NCBI GenBank assembly: GCA_022710975.1
Contig: JAKLGA010000002.1
Span: 434,001-498,000, forward strand
DNA: 64,000 nt
DNA from: Myxococcota bacterium
Lineage (GTDB): Bacteria; Myxococcota; B64-G9
Reading direction: 5' to 3'
Both the position numbers and the translations under genes were made by a program. The first letter of the stretch is position 1; the number at the start of each line of letters is the position of its first letter. The notes beneath the pieces were generated by a model that searched no databases, was not told the DNA's origin, and saw nothing but the letters and a program-made list of their open reading frames with translations. This document shows, in pieces, positions 60,516-64,000 of this stretch.

Positions 60516-63323
60516 ATGAGGCAATGGAAACTCCTCCCGCTGCTCGCCCTGACCTGCTCCAGCCTGGCCTGGATGGCCTGCGAGGACTCGAACCGCTGCG
60601 GCTCGGACGCGGACTGCCCGGCCGGCCTGGCGTGCCGCGACGGGGTGTGCACCCAGCCCGACCCGTGCGAGCTGCTCACCTGCGATCCGGGTGAGCACTG
60701 CATCGGCGGGGAGTGTGTGCCGGCCACCTGCGACTCGCCCGAGGACTGCGCGCACCCGACCGGGAGCCCGAGCTGCTACGACCTCCCGGCCCCGTGCCAG
60801 GGCGGCCTGTGCGTCTACGCGCCGGCCGCCGGGCGGAACTGCGACGACGGCGAGCTGTGCACAACCTCCGACGCCTGCGGCGAGGACGGGCTGTGCGCGG
60901 GCATCCCGCGCAGCTGCGACGCGCCGCCCGCGGCCGAGTGCGCCGACGGCGACAACCTCCGGGTATACGCCGCCCCGGGCCAGTGCGCGGCCGGGGCGTG
61001 CACCTACCCCAGCGCCCTGGTGCCCTGCCCCGAGGGTTGCGCCGCGGGGGTGTGCCAGGGCTGTGAGCCGGCCTGCGCCGGCAGAGAGTGCGGCGGGGAC
61101 GGCTGCGGGGGGAGCTGCGGGAGCTGCGCGGCCGGCTCGAGCTGCGACGGGGCCGGCCAGTGCCAGCCCGACTGCGTGCCCGACTGCGGCGCGCGCGAGT
61201 GTGGCATGGACCCGATCTGCGGCACAGAGTACTGCGGCACCTGCGAGGCGCCGACCTGCGTCTGCAACGGCGTGACCGGGATGTGCGATTGCGGCTGCGT
61301 GCCCGACTGCGGCGCCCGCGAGTGCGGCCCGGACCCGGTCTGCGGCTCCCAGATCTGCGGCACCTGCGAGGTGGGGTGCAACTGCAACGCGAACGGATAC
61401 TGTGAGGGTGCCTGCAGCTGTGTGCCCGACTGCGCCGGACGGACCTGTGGTGACGACGGCTGCGGCGCCTCATGTGGCGGCTGCCCGGCCGGGGAGAGCT
61501 GCGACGCCTCGGGCCAGTGCGTCGGTGGGGGGTGCGCCGGCTGCGGGCCGGCCGAGGCCTGCGTGCTCGGGCGCTGCGCGCCCGTGGCCGTGCTGTACGG
61601 CGGGGACGGCGACGCGCCCAGCGGGGTGTGCCCCGCGGGCTACCAGCAGGCCGGCCGCTGGCGCACCGGGCCCTTCGCCGCCGACGGCGCCGCCGAGGGC
61701 AGCGACGTGCACGGCCTGGGAGTGGACGCGGGCTGGATGTGGCTGTGCTCGGCCGATCCGGCCCGGGTGCGGGCCATCGCCGGGGTGAACGACTGCGGCG
61801 GGGCCACCACGGCCTGCGGGGGCGAGCTGCGGGGCCACTGGCACGTGGGCGCGGGCTGCAGCGGCACGGCCGCGGTGGACGCGGACGGGCTGGCGCTCGC
61901 GGGCGGCTGGCTGCGGCTGTGCGTGGCGGCCGGGACCACGGTGTTCGTCGAGGCCGCCGGACACGACTGCGGCGCCGCCGGCCCCGGCTGCGGCGGCACC
62001 CGCTGGGCCGGCGCCTGGCACACCAGCCCGGCGGTGTGCGGCGCGGGCGACACCGGGGTGGGCGACTCGGGCGCCAGCATCCAGACCGGCTGGATGGAGC
62101 TGTGCGTGGGCAGCCCGGCCTGGCCGCCCGTGTCCGCGGACGGGCTGCTCGGCAAGGCGTTGGCCGGTTACCAGGGCTGGTTCGCCGCGCCCGGGGACGG
62201 CTCGGCCTGGAACGCCTGGATCCACTGGTTCCGCAGCCAGGACCCGAGCGCGGTGAACGCCACCTTCGACCTGTGGCCGGATCTGCGCGAGTACGAGGCC
62301 GACGAGCTGTTCCAGACCGCCATGACCTACGCCGGCGGCGGCGCGGTCGGCCTGTTCTCGGCCCACACCCCGAAGACCGTCTCGCGCCACTTCCGCTGGA
62401 TGGCCGAGCACGGCCTGGACGGGGTGTTCCTGCAGCGTTTCCTGCACGAGGCGGTCCTGGAGGTGCCCGGCGCCTTCCGCGATCAGGTCACCCGCAACGT
62501 GCGGGCCGCGGCCGAGGCCCACGGCCGGGTGTTCGCGGTCGAGTACGACATCTCCGGCTCCACCGACGACATGCTGCCCCAGGCGCTCATCGACGACTGG
62601 AAGCACCTGGTGGACGACCTGGGGGTGACCGCCAGCGACCGCTACCTGCGCCACCAGGGCCGGCCGCTGGTGGCCGTGTGGGGGCTGGGCTTCGACGATC
62701 GGGCCGGACTGCCAGAGGACGTGCTCGCGCTCATGGACTTCTTCCACAACGCGCCCGAGGAGCGCTACCGCGCGACCGTCATGGGCGGGGTACCCGAGGG
62801 CTGGCGCACGGGCACGGGCAGCTCGAAGCCCGGGTTCGGCGCGGCCTACCGGACCTACGACGTGATCAACCCCTGGATGGTGGGGCGCTACGCGGACGAG
62901 GCCGGGGTGGCCGCGTTCGACCGCGACTTCATCGAGCCGGACCTGGCCGAGTGCGCGAGCCTGGGCAAGGACTACATGCCGGTGCTCTTCCCGGGCTTCT
63001 CCTGGGCCAACCTGACCGGAGACGACGGCACCTACAACCTGATCCCCCGCCGGGGCGGGGCCTTCTACTGGCGCCAGTTCCGGGAGTTCCTGGGGAGCGG
63101 CTGCCCGACGCTGTTCCTGGCCATGTTCGACGAGGTGGACGAGGGCACGGCCATCCTGAAGGCCGCGCCCAGCCAGGCGGACGTGCCGGTCCAGGGGCGC
63201 TTCCTGGCGCTGGACGCGGACGGGCAGAGCCTGCCCGCGGACTGGTACCTGAGGCTGGCCGGCGCCGGCACCAAGACGCTCCAGGGCGTCCGCCCGCTGT
63301 CCACTGCCCTCCCCATCCGCTGA
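60516..63323 (+). CDS. Large Cys-rich secreted protein with GH99/GH71-like C-terminal domain
   Basis: 935 residues. Signal sequence with possible lipid site at Cys22 (weak lipobox, AWMAC). Residues about 25-350 are Cys-rich: first short CxxDxDCPAGLxC units, then repeats such as CGGDGCGGSCGSC and CVPDCGARECGPDPVC. A region of about 360-530 has internally repeated GWMWLC/GWLRLC/GWMELC segments (lectin-like, unnamed). From about 543, LAGYQGWF, FDLWPDLREYEADELF, GLDGVFLQRFL and FAVEYDISGS match the TIM barrel of GH99/GH71-like proteins, often annotated xylosidase/arabinosidase in this phylum. Substrate unproven; probably a surface enzyme for polysaccharide or glycan breakdown. Confidence 0.75.
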   Translation: MRQWKLLPLLALTCSSLAWMACEDSNRCGSDADCPAGLACRDGVCTQPDPCELLTCDPGEHCIGGECVPATCDSPEDCAHPTGSPSCYDLPAPCQGGLCVYAPAAGRNCDDGELCTTSDACGEDGLCAGIPRSCDAPPAAECADGDNLRVYAAPGQCAAGACTYPSALVPCPEGCAAGVCQGCEPACAGRECGGDGCGGSCGSCAAGSSCDGAGQCQPDCVPDCGARECGMDPICGTEYCGTCEAPTCVCNGVTGMCDCGCVPDCGARECGPDPVCGSQICGTCEVGCNCNANGYCEGACSCVPDCAGRTCGDDGCGASCGGCPAGESCDASGQCVGGGCAGCGPAEACVLGRCAPVAVLYGGDGDAPSGVCPAGYQQAGRWRTGPFAADGAAEGSDVHGLGVDAGWMWLCSADPARVRAIAGVNDCGGATTACGGELRGHWHVGAGCSGTAAVDADGLALAGGWLRLCVAAGTTVFVEAAGHDCGAAGPGCGGTRWAGAWHTSPAVCGAGDTGVGDSGASIQTGWMELCVGSPAWPPVSADGLLGKALAGYQGWFAAPGDGSAWNAWIHWFRSQDPSAVNATFDLWPDLREYEADELFQTAMTYAGGGAVGLFSAHTPKTVSRHFRWMAEHGLDGVFLQRFLHEAVLEVPGAFRDQVTRNVRAAAEAHGRVFAVEYDISGSTDDMLPQALIDDWKHLVDDLGVTASDRYLRHQGRPLVAVWGLGFDDRAGLPEDVLALMDFFHNAPEERYRATVMGGVPEGWRTGTGSSKPGFGAAYRTYDVINPWMVGRYADEAGVAAFDRDFIEPDLAECASLGKDYMPVLFPGFSWANLTGDDGTYNLIPRRGGAFYWRQFREFLGSGCPTLFLAMFDEVDEGTAILKAAPSQADVPVQGRFLALDADGQSLPADWYLRLAGAGTKTLQGVRPLSTALPIR

Positions 63324-63618
63324 CGCGATTGCGGGAACAGAATCAGGGTCCTGCCGGCTCGAGAACAGGGTCGGGGTCCTGTCGGCTCGTTCCCCACCCG
63401 TGCTCCCTCGCTTCGCTCGGTCTGCGCGGGCGGGGGCCCCCTCCCCGCCACCCCTCTGCGATCCTCACGCGAATCCTACGCTCCAGGCATCCATCTCCAG
63501 CTTCCTCGTCTTTCACCCTTTTAGACTCCTCTCCTCTTCTCCCTGCCAATCTGCCTTCGTTGACTGACCTTCCGGGCCGTGAGAACGTCGGTACGGAGCG
63601 AGCGAAGGAGGCTTGGCC
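63324..63618. repeat. Intergenic region with dispersed repeat R2, copy 2 (with an internal partial duplicate)
   Basis: 295 bases. AGGGTCCTGCCGGCTCG (63345-63361) and GGGTCCTGTCGGCTCG (63374-63389) are adjacent near-copies of the R2 start; GCGGGGGCCCCCT and CCACCCCT complete the longer copy to about 63462. The rest is pyrimidine-rich. Nothing gene-like. An AGGAGG at 63606-63611 serves the next gene. Confidence 0.6.
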
Positions 63619-64000
63619 ATGCTGCGCCGGGTCTGGGTGATCGGGCTGGTCGGGGGGACGCTGGCCGCGCTGGTCGGCGCGTGCGCGGACTACGGCCCCA
63701 ACCCCGCGCAGGCGGCCTGCGAGGCCATGCTGGCCGCGCTGGGCCGGGCGCCCGCCGCGGGTTCGACCCCGGGCTGCCAGAACCTGGCCCAGGCCGTGGC
63801 CGACGGCGGCATCGTGTTCGACCCGTCCCTGCAGACGGCCTGCCAGGCGGAGGCCCGCGCGGCCACCCCGCCCGGGCTGCTCACCCCGAGCTGGCTCCGC
63901 CAGAACCTGCCGAGCTGCGCGGCGATGTTCTCCGGCCGGCGCCGTGTCGACGAGGGCTGCCGGGTGACCCTGGAGTGCGCCGCGGAGGGCTACTGCGACA
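63619..64000 (+). CDS. Cys-containing lipoprotein, N-terminal part (cut by window edge)
   Basis: Open from ATG 63619 to the window end, 127 codons. AGGAGG 7 bases before the ATG. Signal sequence IGLVGGTLAALVGAC gives lipidated Cys22 (lipobox LVGAC). The mature part shows a Cys about every 20-30 residues (QAACEAML, PGCQNLAQ, QTACQAEAR, PSCAAMF, EGCRVTLECAAEGYCD), typical of secreted proteins from this phylum that use disulfides for stability. The visible end begins a CxxTLECxxxGYC unit as in Cys-rich repeats. No function can be assigned. Confidence 0.7.
   Translation, partial: MLRRVWVIGLVGGTLAALVGACADYGPNPAQAACEAMLAALGRAPAAGSTPGCQNLAQAVADGGIVFDPSLQTACQAEARAATPPGLLTPSWLRQNLPSCAAMFSGRRRVDEGCRVTLECAAEGYCD

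Overview
The window reads as chromosome of a very GC-rich Gram-negative bacterium, most likely a Myxococcota or related deltaproteobacterial lineage. Reasons seen in the sequence: many lipobox signal peptides, cysteine-rich EGF-like repeats at the start or end of secreted enzymes, a C25 peptidase ending in a MYXO-CTERM-like tail (Cys-Ser-Thr-Gly, hydrophobic helix, basic end), a receiver/PATAN/DnaJ/TPR fusion and a sigma/anti-sigma/caspase operon. I see no rRNA, tRNA, CRISPR array or insertion sequence. No gap between genes exceeds about 300 bases. Both end genes (1-384 and 63619-64000) run off the window.

Layout. 1-3.7 kb: a partial trypsin-like protease, a TonB-C-like protein, a lipoprotein and an acyl-CoA-synthetase-like ligase. 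3.7-8.2 kb: two overlapping secreted-protein genes, an alpha/beta-hydrolase-fold lipoprotein without its serine and a gingipain-type C25 peptidase. 8.2-9.8 kb: TetR regulator and short-chain dehydrogenase behind one palindromic operator. 9.8-15 kb: a low-complexity secreted protein, a glycogen/starch synthase and the receiver/PATAN/DnaJ/TPR protein. 15.3-24.9 kb: a surface-glycan cluster (two lower-GC SGNH/GSCFA genes, a third SGNH-like gene, a three-domain glycosyltransferase, a membrane methyltransferase; then divergently an unknown protein, a MurG-like glycosyltransferase and a zinc-ribbon RNase HI, all ATGA-coupled). 25-27.3 kb: diguanylate cyclase plus PhnD-like binding lipoprotein. 27.3-31.4 kb (minus): ECF sigma, anti-sigma, caspase-like protein with a probable beta-barrel, and two paralogous cysteine-rich lipoproteins. 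31.5-33.6 kb (minus): M50B-like membrane protease and a transglutaminase-like lipoprotein. 33.7-38.1 kb: VWA lipoprotein flanked on both sides by 9-bp GATC-phased arrays, lipase, MFS exporter and a CorA-like transporter with an apparent AUA start.

38.1-51.5 kb (minus) is the most system-like region. One operon of seven genes sits behind a good sigma70-type promoter: EGF/GH13 amylase lipoprotein, GlgX-like debranching lipoprotein, maltoporin-like barrel, second GH13/CBM20 amylase lipoprotein, a lipoprotein with five copies of an unnamed module, a FecR-like lipoprotein and a pentameric ligand-gated ion channel homologue. It looks like an analogue of the Bacteroidetes Sus system built from other parts.

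51.6-64 kb: class III nucleotide cyclase, hotdog thioesterase, C69 dipeptidase, PHP-family lipoprotein, HExxH secreted protease, two unknown secreted proteins and a large Cys-rich GH99/GH71-like lipoprotein. Two dispersed intergenic repeat families link distant parts of the window: R1 (palindromic, abutting or containing stop codons) and R2 (58.9 and 63.4 kb).
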